A stretch of DNA of 64,000 bases from Brevibacterium antiquum (lineage in GTDB: Bacteria > Actinomycetota > Actinomycetes > Actinomycetales > Brevibacteriaceae), in the NCBI RefSeq assembly GCF_016107655.1, contig NZ_JABASX010000002.1, positions 186,001 through 250,000 on the forward strand, in the 5' to 3' direction. Positions within the stretch are counted from its first letter, which is position 1. Every line of letters starts with the position of its first letter. The notes under the pieces were generated by a model. It made no database searches. It was given only the letters and a program-made list of their open reading frames with translations, and was not told where the DNA came from. The translations under genes were made by a program, and so were the position numbers. Shown here piece by piece: positions 27,081 through 36,144 of this stretch.

Positions 27081-27662
27081 ATGCTCAACATCGCCATCAT
27101 TCCCGGAACTTCGCGCCCGCAGGCACTCAATCCGCAGGTCGTCGCCTGGGCCAAGGACCAGCTGGCTGGTCGCGAGGACGTGCGCGCCGAGATCGTCGAC
27201 TTCGGTGAGTTCAATCTGCCGCTGCTCGACGAGGTCATTCCGGCTGGCGCGAACATGTACCAGAACGACCACACCAAGGCGTGGGGCGCCAAGCTCGCCG
27301 AATTCGACGCCTTCATCTTCGTCACCCCTGAGTACAACCACTCGATCTCCGGATCGCTGAAGAACGCCCTGGACTTCGTGGCCAGCGAGTTCAACCACAA
27401 GGTCGCCGGCATCGTGAACTACGGCGCCGACAAGGGCGTGCGTGCCGCCGAGCACCTGCGCCACATCCTCGCCAACTACAAGCTCGCTGTCGTCCGTGAT
27501 CAGGCCTCCTTCAGCCTCTTCACCGACTTCGCCGATGGCGTCTTCACCCCGACCGAGGTCTCCGCGACTCCGTTCGCTTCGATGGCCGATGACCTCGTGT
27601 CCTGGGGCGAGGCCCTGAAGTCCGTGCGCGAGGATTCCGCCTCCGAAGAGCAGGCAGCCTGA
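27081..27662 (+). CDS. NAD(P)H-dependent FMN reductase (flavodoxin-like)
   Basis: 193-aa flavoprotein of the NADPH-dependent FMN reductase family (SsuE/azoreductase-like). The N-terminal IAIIPGTSRPQALNPQV is the phosphate-binding loop, and FVTPEYNHSISGSLKNALDF (shown as TPEYNHSISGSLKNALD, about residues 84-100) is the family signature. It would reduce FMN or quinones in the cytoplasm. GAGGA five bases before ATG 27081 decides the start over an ATG at 27051. It is probably repressed by the divergent TetR protein, and is followed by a strong terminator. Confidence 0.85.
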   Translation: MLNIAIIPGTSRPQALNPQVVAWAKDQLAGREDVRAEIVDFGEFNLPLLDEVIPAGANMYQNDHTKAWGAKLAEFDAFIFVTPEYNHSISGSLKNALDFVASEFNHKVAGIVNYGADKGVRAAEHLRHILANYKLAVVRDQASFSLFTDFADGVFTPTEVSATPFASMADDLVSWGEALKSVREDSASEEQAA

Positions 27663-27717
27663 CCTTCCTCAGCGCACCCTGCGGATGAGGCAGTCCCTCC
27701 TCAGCAGCTGACACGTC

Positions 27718-27752
27718 CGAAGCCCGCCGCACCGAATGGTCGGCGGGCTTCG
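27718..27752 (+). terminator. Stem-loop after the FMN-reductase gene
   Basis: Perfect 12-bp stem CGAAGCCCGCCG / CGGCGGGCTTCG, 11-nt loop, followed by TCGTCTCC. It separates the reductase from the SDR gene. Confidence 0.75.
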
Positions 27753-27828
27753 TCGTCTCCGGACCCGACGGACTTGCGTTAAAGTCGAACCAACTCAAAC
27801 GTTCACCTCAGCCATGCGAAGGATGCTC

Positions 27829-28590
27829 ATGGATCTCAACAACACAGTCGCACTCGTCACCGGCGGTGCCTCCGGGCTCGGCCGCGCCACCACGGAACGG
27901 CTCCTGGCCGCCGGCGCTCAGGTCGTCATGGTCGATCTCAACGCCGAGGTGGGTCAGCAGGTGGCATCGCAACTGGGTGACGGCGCTCATTTCGTCTCCG
28001 CCGATGTCACGAACGAAGAGCAGGTTCAGGCCGCCGTCGACATGGCGACCGGTCTCGGGCAGCTGCGCGTCGTCGTCAACTGCGCGGGAGTTGCGACTCC
28101 CGGCAAGCTCGTCTCGCGCAAGGGCCCACTGGCTTTGGACGCGTTTTCGAAGGTGCTGGGCATCAACGTCGTGGGCACGGTCAACGTGTGCCGCCTCGCC
28201 GCCGCCGCAATGCAGGCGCAGGAGAATGTGGGTGAGGAACGCGGCGTCATCGTCAACACCGCTTCGGTCGCGGCCTTCGACGGTCAGATCGGACAGATCG
28301 CCTACTCCGCGTCCAAGGGCGCAATCGCCTCGGTGACGCTGCCGATGGCACGCGAACTTGCTTCCTCACAGATCCGTGTCGTGACGATCGCACCGGGTAT
28401 CTTCGAGACCCCGATGATGGCCGGTCTGCCCGAAGAGGCTCAGGAGTCTCTGGCGAAGTCGATTCCCCATCCCTCTCGGCTGGGCAAGCCCGCCGAATAC
28501 GCGCAGCTCGTCGAATCGATCGTCGCCAACCCGATGCTCAACGGCGAGACCATCCGCCTCGACGGCGCCATCCGCATGGCCCCGAAATGA
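27829..28590 (+). CDS. Short-chain dehydrogenase (3-hydroxyacyl-CoA dehydrogenase type II-like)
   Basis: 253-aa classical SDR. TGGASGLGRAT (about residues 12-22) binds the nucleotide, and DLNAEVG with Asp after strand 2 indicates NAD. NCAGVATPGK is the NxAG motif. The catalytic Ser is in NTASVAAFDG and the YSASKGA motif supplies Tyr and Lys. The overall pattern (SRKGPLALDAF, PSRLGKPAEYAQLV) closely follows 3-hydroxyacyl-CoA/2-methyl-3-hydroxybutyryl-CoA dehydrogenases (HSD17B10-like). ATG 27829 has AAGGA at five bases. It stands alone after a terminator. Confidence 0.85.
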   Translation: MDLNNTVALVTGGASGLGRATTERLLAAGAQVVMVDLNAEVGQQVASQLGDGAHFVSADVTNEEQVQAAVDMATGLGQLRVVVNCAGVATPGKLVSRKGPLALDAFSKVLGINVVGTVNVCRLAAAAMQAQENVGEERGVIVNTASVAAFDGQIGQIAYSASKGAIASVTLPMARELASSQIRVVTIAPGIFETPMMAGLPEEAQESLAKSIPHPSRLGKPAEYAQLVESIVANPMLNGETIRLDGAIRMAPK

Positions 28591-28607
28591 TCTGATCCAC
28601 TCCGCGC

Positions 28608-29273
28608 TCAACGCCACTCGTTGACGAGCAGGGCCAGCTGGACCCTGGTGCTGACGTCGAGCTTGTCGAAGATGCGCGCCAGATGGGTCTTGACCGTAGC
28701 CGTTGACACGAACAGCGCCCGCGCCACCTGAGCGTTCGTCATCCCCTGCGCAACCGCCTCGGCGATCTCGCGTTCACGTGAGGTCAGCGGCTCCAGCGGA
28801 TCCGGTGCGTTCGGGTTCCGCGGCACAGCGGCTCCGCCCGCATCCCGCGCCGAGGTGGTGGTCCGTCCCAGCAATGTGTCGATAGCCGCGGGGGACAGGG
28901 CCCGCGTGCCGTTCGCCGCCGCCCGGACCGCGTGGATGAGCTCTTCGGGAGGGGTGTCCTTGAGGATGTAGCCGGCCGCACCCGAACGCAGAGCCTGGAG
29001 CACGAACTCGTCGGTGCCGAAAGCGGTGAGGATGAGGACCTCGGGGCGCGAGGCCTGCGCCATGAGCGTCCGGGTGGCCTCGAGTCCGTCCATGATCGGC
29101 ATGCGGATGTCCATGAGGATGAGGTCTGGACTCAGCTCGCGGGCGAGTTCGATGGCCTCGGCACCGTTGGCCGCCTCGGCGATGATATCGATGTCATCGG
29201 CTGCGCCGAGGAGCAGGCGCAGGCCCGAACGCATAAGGGACTCGTCGTCGGCGATGACGGCTCTGATGCTCAT
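28608..29273 (-). CDS. NarL/FixJ-family response regulator
   Basis: 221-aa two-domain regulator. The receiver domain (residues 1-120) has acidic pocket DDE, phospho-acceptor Asp in LILMDIRMP, and Lys in ILKDTPPEE. The C-terminal LuxR helix-turn-helix is LTSREREIAEAVAQGMTNAQVA through TVKTHLARIFDKL. ATG 29273 overlaps the kinase stop (ATGA), so it is the cognate regulator of the kinase at 30643. In-frame upstream sequence is the kinase gene read out of frame and is not part of the protein. Confidence 0.95.
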   Translation of the reverse strand: MSIRAVIADDESLMRSGLRLLLGAADDIDIIAEAANGAEAIELARELSPDLILMDIRMPIMDGLEATRTLMAQASRPEVLILTAFGTDEFVLQALRSGAAGYILKDTPPEELIHAVRAAANGTRALSPAAIDTLLGRTTTSARDAGGAAVPRNPNAPDPLEPLTSREREIAEAVAQGMTNAQVARALFVSTATVKTHLARIFDKLDVSTRVQLALLVNEWR

Positions 29274-30643
29274 GCGTGCGTCTCCTCCACGTTCTGGACG
29301 GGGATCCGTGCGCGCAGTTCGAAGTCGGGGTAGTGCGTGACGTCGAGATCGCCTCCCATCGCCTCCATCCTTTCTTTGAGACCTAGAATCCCCAGGCCGG
29401 AGCCGGCGATGTACTGTTTTCGGCTGTGCGCTTCGTGCACCGTGGAACCGAGCGGGTTGTCGGGGTAGCGATTGCGTGCGGTCAGTGCGATCCAATCGCC
29501 TGCTGCCTCTCCTTCACCGTCGCTGATGGTGATGGCCAGGGACTGTCCGGGGGCGTGTTTGAAGGCGTTGGTCATCGCCTCCTGGACGAAGCGGTAGATC
29601 GTCGTGCGTTCGAGGGTGCCCAGGGAGTGCAGCGACTCGGAGACCAGAGGCTGGGCGTAGTCGAGCGTCACCGTGTCCGGGCCCTCGGCGACGAGGCGGT
29701 CGATATCGGGGTCGATCACTGTGCCTTGGTCGTCTCCGCGCAGCATCGTGAGCACTTCGCGCAGTTCGATTCCGGACCGTCGGGCGCTGCTGGCGATGAG
29801 CCGGGCGCTCTCATGGACGGACTCGGGATCGAGGTCCCGGCGAACGGACAGCGCACCCGAGTACATCGCGATGACACTGAGATGGTGTGACAGCGAATCG
29901 TGCATGTCGCGGGCGATGCCGCGCCGCACCTCAGCGACGGCACGGTCCTGGCGCGAGCGTTCGCGCAGAAGCGTCTGCGCGGCGGTGTCGATGAGCCCTT
30001 GTTCGCGGGATCCGCGGATGACGCCGATGACGACGATCATTGCGTAGACGGTTCCGTTGACGAGGAACAGTGGAAGTTCGAAGGCTCCGACCGCCGTCGG
30101 GGTGAGCGTGTACGTCAGGCCCTGGGAGATGATCGCGGCAGCGAGGCAGGTGAAGTCGAGTGACCAGCTGCGTCGAGACGTGAGGGTGATGAGGATGAGC
30201 AGTCCGGCGAATGCGCCGAGGACGCCGATCGTACCGGTGACGATGCCGAGGAATCCGACCGCCACCGGAACCCAGCCGCCGGGCCGACGCTGCAGGGATT
30301 CGACGGAGCCGTCCGAGGCGAGGAATTCTACGCCGCCGCGACCAGTGTTCGTGAGGAAATCGCGCAGCTTTTCGGCCGCAATCACCTTGGGGCGCAGTGA
30401 TCTGCGGGGGATCGTCCGTCCGTCGAAGGCAAGGACGATGGGTAGGCAGGCCAAAGAGATGAGGCCGAAGAGGATATGGATGAACAGTTCGGCACCGAGC
30501 GCTCCGGTGCGGGCACCCGCCTCCTCGAAATCCGGCCATTCGGTACCGACGATGACGATGAGCGCGAACACGCCGATGGCCGTCGAGATGCCCGTCCAGA
30601 GGAGGGCATGGGTCAGGGCGCGCCGGTCGGGTCGAAGTCTCAC
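29270..30643 (-). CDS. Sensor histidine kinase (NarL-type, HisKA_3)
   Basis: 457-aa membrane kinase. Six or so helices in the first 200 residues form the sensor. The phospho-acceptor histidine lies in ARDMHDSLSHHLSVIAM, and the ATP-binding part shows FVQEAMTNAFKHAPG and a glycine loop SGLGILGLKERMEAMGG. It phosphorylates the response regulator whose gene overlaps it. The GTG at 30643 has TAGCCT ending 6 nt upstream, predicting a leaderless mRNA. Despite lying 106 bases downstream of another kinase gene, it therefore has its own promoter. Confidence 0.9.
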   Translation of the reverse strand: MRLRPDRRALTHALLWTGISTAIGVFALIVIVGTEWPDFEEAGARTGALGAELFIHILFGLISLACLPIVLAFDGRTIPRRSLRPKVIAAEKLRDFLTNTGRGGVEFLASDGSVESLQRRPGGWVPVAVGFLGIVTGTIGVLGAFAGLLILITLTSRRSWSLDFTCLAAAIISQGLTYTLTPTAVGAFELPLFLVNGTVYAMIVVIGVIRGSREQGLIDTAAQTLLRERSRQDRAVAEVRRGIARDMHDSLSHHLSVIAMYSGALSVRRDLDPESVHESARLIASSARRSGIELREVLTMLRGDDQGTVIDPDIDRLVAEGPDTVTLDYAQPLVSESLHSLGTLERTTIYRFVQEAMTNAFKHAPGQSLAITISDGEGEAAGDWIALTARNRYPDNPLGSTVHEAHSRKQYIAGSGLGILGLKERMEAMGGDLDVTHYPDFELRARIPVQNVEETHA

Positions 30644-30649
30644 TCTTCG

Positions 30650-30655
30650 AGGCTA
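30650..30655 (-). promoter_or_regulatory. -10 box (TAGCCT), leaderless promoter of the histidine kinase gene at 30643
   Basis: TAGCCT on the minus strand, 6 nt before the GTG start at 30643. Gives the kinase-regulator pair a transcript separate from the DMT-kinase pair upstream. Confidence 0.5.
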
Positions 30656-30749
30656 CCGCTCACGCTCGCTTGACGCTGTCGCCCGAAAGGATGAGATCAA
30701 CCGCTCGGATGGCCAACGGCCCTCGCCGACTCCCATCCGCCCCGAGGCT

Positions 30750-32780
30750 TCAGTCCGCGGGCAAGGTCGCGAGTACCTCGAAACCGCTGTCGACAGTCGG
30801 GCCCACGTGCAGTGTTCCGCCGAGGGCCTCGACCCTCTCGCGCATGCCTTTGAGGCCGAATCCACCGCTGAGGTGGCCCGCAGCGGGGTTGTCCCGATCG
30901 GGTTCGGGCCTGTCTGATCGGTGCCGGTCCGGCGCCCCATTGACCACGGCCACCCACAGCTGCGAGTCATCGGTGCGAACGGATACCCTCACTGGTGCAC
31001 CGGGAGCATGGCGCAGAGCATTCGACAGGGCCTCCTGGACGAGGCGGAAGGCGGTCAGCCCGGTGGTCGGGTGCAGGGGGAGCGGAGCTGCGGGGAAGTC
31101 GAGTTCCACCTCGGCGCCCGAACCGCGCGTGGCCTCGACGAGGTCGGGAATGTCATCGATCATCGGCTGCGGAGCCAGATCGGCATCACGGCCACCGCGC
31201 AGAATCGCCAACAGACCGCGCATCTCATTGAGCGCCTGTCGAGCGGAGCCGGCGATCGAGTCGAACTCCTCAACGCTTCGGGTATCGAGTTCGGGCAGTC
31301 GGTAGCGGGCCGTGGTGGCCTGGACGCTGATGACGGACATGCTGTGAGCGACGACGTCATGGAGTTCTTGGGCGATCCTGTTGCGTTCCTCGAGCTCCTG
31401 ACGCTTGGCCAGCTGCTCGGCACTGAGCTGTCGCTCCGTGGCCAGCTGAGTGCGACCGCGAATCCACAGATTGCCGATGACCGCGACGATCGAGATCCCT
31501 GCAGTGAGCGAGACCGTCGTGATGACATTCGCCAGCGCCCCGGACAGCCCTCCCGCATGGGGCAAGGTCAGGCTCAGCACGCCGAGCACCGTGGACAGTG
31601 ACCACAGGATGACGAGGTGGAGCCAGCTGTGCCGCAGCCCGATGATGAGGTGGAGGAAGAGCAGTGAGAGGATCGACGTCGCCGTCCATGGCCACACCAG
31701 ACCGAAAGAGTCTGCGGTGAGGATGATTCCGGCCGCAGCCGAGACCAGCCCGACGATGATCGCGGCGACCGGTCTGCGCACGGCGAGCACCAGTGCACCG
31801 CTCTGGCCGAGGGCGACGAGCATCGCAATGACGGTCGACGATTCATACAGCGCTGCAGTCACTGGCCATCCGACGGCCACGAGCACCACGCCGACGAAGA
31901 TGCTGATCAGCCAGAACCAACCCTCGCCGGCGGCCCGCGTCAGAAACGAGTTGGCTGCCGGTAACCCCAGGACTCGCGATCCCGCGGAAGTCGCCGAGGC
32001 GGTCCCGTCGGAAGCGTGGCCCATTGGATCACCGGCTCGTGCTTTTCCCGCCGAGGTCACCTCATCGTGGCCGGGCGCCAGCCCAGCCGTGATCGCTGCG
32101 ATCTCCAACCGGGCCATGGCATGCAGGACGAAGGGGAAGGTGACGAGGAGGATGAGTCCCGCGATGAACTGGAAGGTCGCCTCGGCGCCGAATCCCAGAG
32201 CCACCACGGAGGTGTCGTTCCACCATGCTGCGATGAAGCTGATGAGATCGGTGTTGTCGTAGGGAAGGAACCGTCCCCAGAAGAAGTAGGTCATTCCGCC
32301 AAGGGCACCGAAGAACCAAGGGATCACCACGGAGAAGGTGAAGAGCCGGATGGGCAGTGCGAAGACCGTCTCGAAGAGCAGATCGAGCCAACGCCGTCCT
32401 TCGGCCATGACACCGAACCACCCGCTGACTCCGTGCCCACGGGGACGATGGACCACCTCGGCGATGGGGGCTCCCCACTGCCGGGCGCGGGCCCGGGAGA
32501 GGTTCGCGAACCCGGTCGCGACGTAGAGAGTCACAGGCAGGAGCAGGGCGCCGATCCAGATGATGATAGTGGGGATTGAGAGCGAGAACATCGTGATGAG
32601 AACGATGAACCCGATGAGGGAGATGAAGAATCCGGGGAGGACGAGGATGGCATCCCGGCCCAGGTTGTGCCACATCCGCGACCACCATGACCGGGTCTGC
32701 GGCGGCGTATCTGGGTGACGGGGCACGTTCTCAGAGTACGTGCTCGGCCACGAAGGCGCATCAGTGTATGTCTGGTTCAT
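30750..32780 (-). CDS. Sensor histidine kinase with long membrane region
   Basis: 676-aa kinase. Residues 40-230 form a putative sensor module (four helices with an ARARQWGAP loop, as in PF13796). About six further helices follow, then the HisKA_3 histidine in AQELHDVVAHSMSVISV, the ATP-binding block RLVQEALSNALRHAPGAPV and GGFGLKGMRERVEALGG. It has no response-regulator gene directly behind it. The NarL-type regulator at 33875, divergent across the DMT gene, is the likely partner. It starts inside the DMT stop codon (ATGA). Confidence 0.9.
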   Translation of the reverse strand: MNQTYTDAPSWPSTYSENVPRHPDTPPQTRSWWSRMWHNLGRDAILVLPGFFISLIGFIVLITMFSLSIPTIIIWIGALLLPVTLYVATGFANLSRARARQWGAPIAEVVHRPRGHGVSGWFGVMAEGRRWLDLLFETVFALPIRLFTFSVVIPWFFGALGGMTYFFWGRFLPYDNTDLISFIAAWWNDTSVVALGFGAEATFQFIAGLILLVTFPFVLHAMARLEIAAITAGLAPGHDEVTSAGKARAGDPMGHASDGTASATSAGSRVLGLPAANSFLTRAAGEGWFWLISIFVGVVLVAVGWPVTAALYESSTVIAMLVALGQSGALVLAVRRPVAAIIVGLVSAAAGIILTADSFGLVWPWTATSILSLLFLHLIIGLRHSWLHLVILWSLSTVLGVLSLTLPHAGGLSGALANVITTVSLTAGISIVAVIGNLWIRGRTQLATERQLSAEQLAKRQELEERNRIAQELHDVVAHSMSVISVQATTARYRLPELDTRSVEEFDSIAGSARQALNEMRGLLAILRGGRDADLAPQPMIDDIPDLVEATRGSGAEVELDFPAAPLPLHPTTGLTAFRLVQEALSNALRHAPGAPVRVSVRTDDSQLWVAVVNGAPDRHRSDRPEPDRDNPAAGHLSGGFGLKGMRERVEALGGTLHVGPTVDSGFEVLATLPAD

Positions 32781-33706
32781 GATCGGATTCCTTGGTTATT
32801 GTGAGCCGGTGTTCGCGGCTCTGGTGAGAGGTGTGCGGGAACGTCTGTGGGGATGCGGCCTGTGGAGGCCGTTTTCGATTCGAGGACGCGGGGATGGAAC
32901 TGCGAGAGCATCCAGACCCCGGCGATCCCACCGCCCGCGGCGAGCAGCAGCAGGCCGATGGCCACGGGGGTGAGGCCCGCATACTCGCCGAAGAAGGCGG
33001 CGCCGATGACCACCGCCACGATCGGGTCGATGACGGTCAGCCCTGCGAGCACCGTCTCCGGAGGACCAGAGGCGTAGGCGGTCTGGACCAGCCAGAATCC
33101 CACCGCCGAGGCGAGGGCCACGGCTGCCAGCATCATCCACCACCGCGAGCCCGATGTTTCGAAATCGGGCAGGCCCTCGGTCACGACGGTCCTGGCGAGG
33201 ACGTGGGTCGCGGCGGCGACGGTGCCGAAGATGATGCCGGTCATGATGACTCGTGGGATGTGCCCGGCCCGGCTGAGTGCGAAGAGTGCGCCGAAGACGC
33301 TGAGGGCGACGAGGAGCGCCAGCAGCCAAGTCACCGATTCCTCCGTGGCGACGAGTTCGTGGGAGAACTGCGCCGAGGTGGTCACGAACGCGAAGATCGA
33401 GAACATCGTCACCCCGATGCTGATGAGCAGTGGGGCGCCGAGCTGCAGGCCGAAGTACCGGCGGCTGATGAGCGTGGCGAAGACGAGGGAGATCGCGCCG
33501 ATGGGTTGGACGATGGCGACGGGGCCGAGTCCCAGGGCGATGACGTTGAGGACGGTCACCATGCCCATCAGTCCCAGGCCCGTGACCCAGGTTGCACGAC
33601 GTTTGGGCCCGGGTGTCATGGTGGCGACGGCGTACTGCTGGAAGTGCGTGCCGAGTGCCAAGGCGAAGGCTGCGAGCGTGGCGAGGATTATCGCGGTGAT
33701 GATCAT
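32777..33706 (-). CDS. DMT-superfamily transporter (EamA/NIPA-like)
   Basis: 309-aa membrane protein with nine or ten helices in the drug/metabolite transporter fold. It opens IITAIILATLAAFALALGTHFQQY, and the FFGEYAGLTPVAIGLLLLAAGG segment near the C-terminus is typical. Substrate unknown. ATG 33706 was chosen: TAGCGT ends 7 nt before it, which predicts a leaderless mRNA starting at this codon; a GTG three codons upstream is less likely. It overlaps the following kinase gene, so transporter and kinase are made together, which hints at transporter-assisted sensing. Confidence 0.85.
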   Translation of the reverse strand: MIITAIILATLAAFALALGTHFQQYAVATMTPGPKRRATWVTGLGLMGMVTVLNVIALGLGPVAIVQPIGAISLVFATLISRRYFGLQLGAPLLISIGVTMFSIFAFVTTSAQFSHELVATEESVTWLLALLVALSVFGALFALSRAGHIPRVIMTGIIFGTVAAATHVLARTVVTEGLPDFETSGSRWWMMLAAVALASAVGFWLVQTAYASGPPETVLAGLTVIDPIVAVVIGAAFFGEYAGLTPVAIGLLLLAAGGGIAGVWMLSQFHPRVLESKTASTGRIPTDVPAHLSPEPRTPAHNNQGIRS

Positions 33707-33713
33707 GGTGTGC

Positions 33714-33719
33714 ACGCTA
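33714..33719 (-). promoter_or_regulatory. -10 box (TAGCGT), leaderless promoter of the DMT transporter gene
   Basis: TAGCGT on the minus strand, 7 nt before ATG 33706. The identical hexamer serves the divergent response regulator (33863) and the kinase at 40291. Confidence 0.55.
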
Positions 33720-33862
33720 AGGACCCGGTGTCATGGGGCGCATCATACGAAGGAGTGATTGTGCCGACGCAGGAGTGCTACTTTCGGATGAAATCGGCGC
33801 AGGCAGGGAGTCGTTCGCCTGATTTCACGGGCTTTCGAAGGTCTCCGGCAGTGCGGGTCGGG

Positions 33863-33868
33863 TAGCGT
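33863..33868 (+). promoter_or_regulatory. -10 box (TAGCGT), leaderless promoter of the response regulator gene
   Basis: TAGCGT ends 6 nt before ATG 33875. Divergent from the DMT/kinase promoter 145 bases away. Confidence 0.55.
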
Positions 33869-33874
33869 AAGAGC

Positions 33875-34630
33875 ATGCCAGAAGCAGGAGCGTCAGGTCC
33901 GAGTCCGAGCCCAACGCCGAGTCCCGCGCCGGGATCGATTGCGCGCGACGGGGTGCCGCCGCCCTCGTCCGAGACGACGCGGGTCGCCATCGTTGATGAC
34001 CAGGCCATGGTTCGCCAGGGGTTCGGAGCCCTCCTCGATGCCCAGCCGGACATGAGTGTCGTCGGCAGTGCTGAGGACGGTTCGCAGGTCGTCGACCTCG
34101 TGCGCAGAACCTCGCCCGACGTCATCCTCATGGACATCAGGATGCCGAAGCTCAACGGCTTGGATGCCACTCGGGCGGTGTTTTCGATGCCTGGGGACCA
34201 CCCGAAGATCATCATGCTCACCACCTTCGATGCCGATGAGTACGTGTTCTCGGCACTGCGCGCGGGAGCGAGCGGGTTTCTGCTCAAGGACGCCACAGCC
34301 GAGGACATGATCACAGCTGTGCGCGTGGTCGCCGACGGTCAGTCGCTCTTGGCGCCGTCCGTGACCCGCCGTCTCATCTCCGAGTACGTGAGCGGGCCCA
34401 AAGTCGCCAAGGACACTGCCGTCCTCGGGCAGCTGACGGACCGTGAGATCGACGTCATGACGCTGGTGGCCAAGGGCCATGCCAACGCCGAGGTGGCTGC
34501 GCACCTGTTCCTGGCCGAGCAGACGGTGAAGACCCACGTGTCCCGGATCCTGTCGAAGCTGGGACTGCGCGATCGCACCCAGATCGTCGTCGCCGCCTAC
34601 GAATCCGGGCTGGTCGTCGCCGGCAGCTGA
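33875..34630 (+). CDS. NarL/FixJ-family response regulator
   Basis: 251-aa regulator with an unusual 33-residue Pro/Ser-rich leader (SPSPTPSPAPG) before the receiver domain. Receiver: VDDQAMVRQGF, acceptor Asp in VILMDIRMPKLNG, Lys in FLLKDATAED. The LuxR domain begins LTDREIDVMTLVAKGHANAEVA. It is divergent from the DMT-kinase operon and is the probable partner of the kinase at 30750-32780. Predicted leaderless. Confidence 0.9.
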   Translation: MPEAGASGPSPSPTPSPAPGSIARDGVPPPSSETTRVAIVDDQAMVRQGFGALLDAQPDMSVVGSAEDGSQVVDLVRRTSPDVILMDIRMPKLNGLDATRAVFSMPGDHPKIIMLTTFDADEYVFSALRAGASGFLLKDATAEDMITAVRVVADGQSLLAPSVTRRLISEYVSGPKVAKDTAVLGQLTDREIDVMTLVAKGHANAEVAAHLFLAEQTVKTHVSRILSKLGLRDRTQIVVAAYESGLVVAGS

Positions 34631-34689
34631 AACTCTAGGGAGTGCCCGAGTTCCCAGCGCCCGAGAGCCGCAGGCACGCTCGAAGTGCT

Positions 34690-34750
34690 CTTAGCTGGAC
34701 GTTTTGGGCAGAAGAATCGCTGCTAGATCCGACCAAAACGTCCATCTAAG
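34690..34750 (+). terminator. Stem-loop after the response regulator gene
   Basis: CTTAGCTGGACGTTTTGG (34690-34707) and CCAAAACGTCCATCTAAG (34733-34750) pair over 18 positions with one mismatch around a 25-nt loop. It lies between convergent genes and can act on both. Confidence 0.65.
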
Positions 34751-34821
34751 GTGCTCCGGGCACCAAGTCACCGGCTAACGAGCCACTGGGTAGCCCGGCC
34801 TCGCGAATCGTCGAGGAGTGC

Positions 34822-35856
34822 TCAGCTCCGGGCGAAATGGGCGCCGAGCTCTTTGACGATCGTCTCCGCTGAGCCTGTCTGGGCGCTGCGGTAGCCGGTG
34901 CCAGCCCAGAGGTGCAGCCCCTGCGGATCGTCGGTCTTCTTTGCGTGGGCGCGGAACGTCTTCGTCAGATGATGGACCGCTGGATAGGCGTCCACCGCGA
35001 TCGGCTCGAACTTGCGCACGAAATCATTGACCAGCGCACGAGCCGGCCGACCAGTGAACGCCCTGGTCAGCTGTGTCTCGTCGAAATCCTCGGACTGCAG
35101 GGCAGCCCGATGGGTCGGCGCAGTGCCTGCCTCATCGCTCAGCAGCAGAAGAGTACCCACGACCACAGCGCTCGCCCCAGCCTGCAGCAGTTCGTCCACG
35201 GCGTCCGCGCCGTCTACTCCACCTCCGGCAGCCACCGGCAGATCCACCTCGGCGAGGACATCTTTCACGAGATCGACGGTGGCCCGATCCTCGATGGACC
35301 GTGTCGGATCGGCGGTGCCCGAGTGCCCGCCGGCGCGAGGCCCCTGGACGATGAGAGCGTCGATGCCGCGATCGGCAGCCGTGCGCGCCTCAGCGGCGGT
35401 CGTCACGGTGGCCACCACTTGAGTGCCGACGGAATGGAAACGATCGACCACCTCGGCGGTGGGGATGTTGAACGTCATCGACACCAGGGGCACGGGGTTG
35501 TCGACGAGGTAGTCGACCTTGTCGGTGTAATGATCGTCGTCATCAACGGGCTCGGGATCGATGCCGACGCCGCGATCGGCGGCAACGGGCTCGAGTGCCG
35601 AGACGAAGGCGTCGAAGGCCCCGCGATCGATGGGCACAGAGTTCGGGGCGAAGAGATTGACGCCGAAGTTCTCGGTCGTCTCCCGCATGCGCTCGACCAG
35701 AGGGGCCAACGCTTCGGCGCTGAGATACCCGCCGGCCACGAAGGGGAATCCGCCGGCACGGGCGACCGCTGCTGCGAGCTCGGGTGTCGTCGTTCCGCCC
35801 GCCATCGGGGCTCCGATGATGGGCAGGTCGGTGGTCTCGAAGGCGATCGTCGTCAT
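34822..35856 (-). CDS. Nitronate monooxygenase (2-nitropropane dioxygenase family)
   Basis: 344-aa FMN-dependent TIM-barrel enzyme that oxidises alkyl nitronates, often for detoxification. Family marks are LPIIGAPMAGGTTTPELAAAV at the N-terminus (shown as PIIGAPMAGGTTTP), the VQGPRAGGHSGT loop (about residues 180-191), and VAAGGGVDGADAVDELLQAGASAVVVGT, with AAGGGV and GASAVVVGT as FMN-phosphate contacts. ATG 35856 has GAGGAG ten bases upstream; a start at 35934 would add 26 unlikely residues. Monocistronic. Confidence 0.85.
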   Translation of the reverse strand: MTTIAFETTDLPIIGAPMAGGTTTPELAAAVARAGGFPFVAGGYLSAEALAPLVERMRETTENFGVNLFAPNSVPIDRGAFDAFVSALEPVAADRGVGIDPEPVDDDDHYTDKVDYLVDNPVPLVSMTFNIPTAEVVDRFHSVGTQVVATVTTAAEARTAADRGIDALIVQGPRAGGHSGTADPTRSIEDRATVDLVKDVLAEVDLPVAAGGGVDGADAVDELLQAGASAVVVGTLLLLSDEAGTAPTHRAALQSEDFDETQLTRAFTGRPARALVNDFVRKFEPIAVDAYPAVHHLTKTFRAHAKKTDDPQGLHLWAGTGYRSAQTGSAETIVKELGAHFARS

Positions 35857-36144
35857 CGTTGCGCGCTCCTCAGTAGGACGTTCGAGACCAGTCAGGTCCC
35901 TGATCGGGTGATGCTCTCGTTGCCATTCTTGCACTCACGTTGGGCCGAGGCTCTCGGAGGGCGGGGTCGATGAGGGTACGGAGTCGGGGCGTTCCGACTC
36001 ACCCGAAAGTAGTGCATGGGCGGGCTCAGGTCGGAACTCAGAGGTGATGTGTGGGCGGCGATCGCGCCCATAGCTTCGGATATATCGAACGACGAGCTCC
36101 GCACTCCGTGCAATCAGCGGAGCTCAATCCGACAAGGAGCCGAC

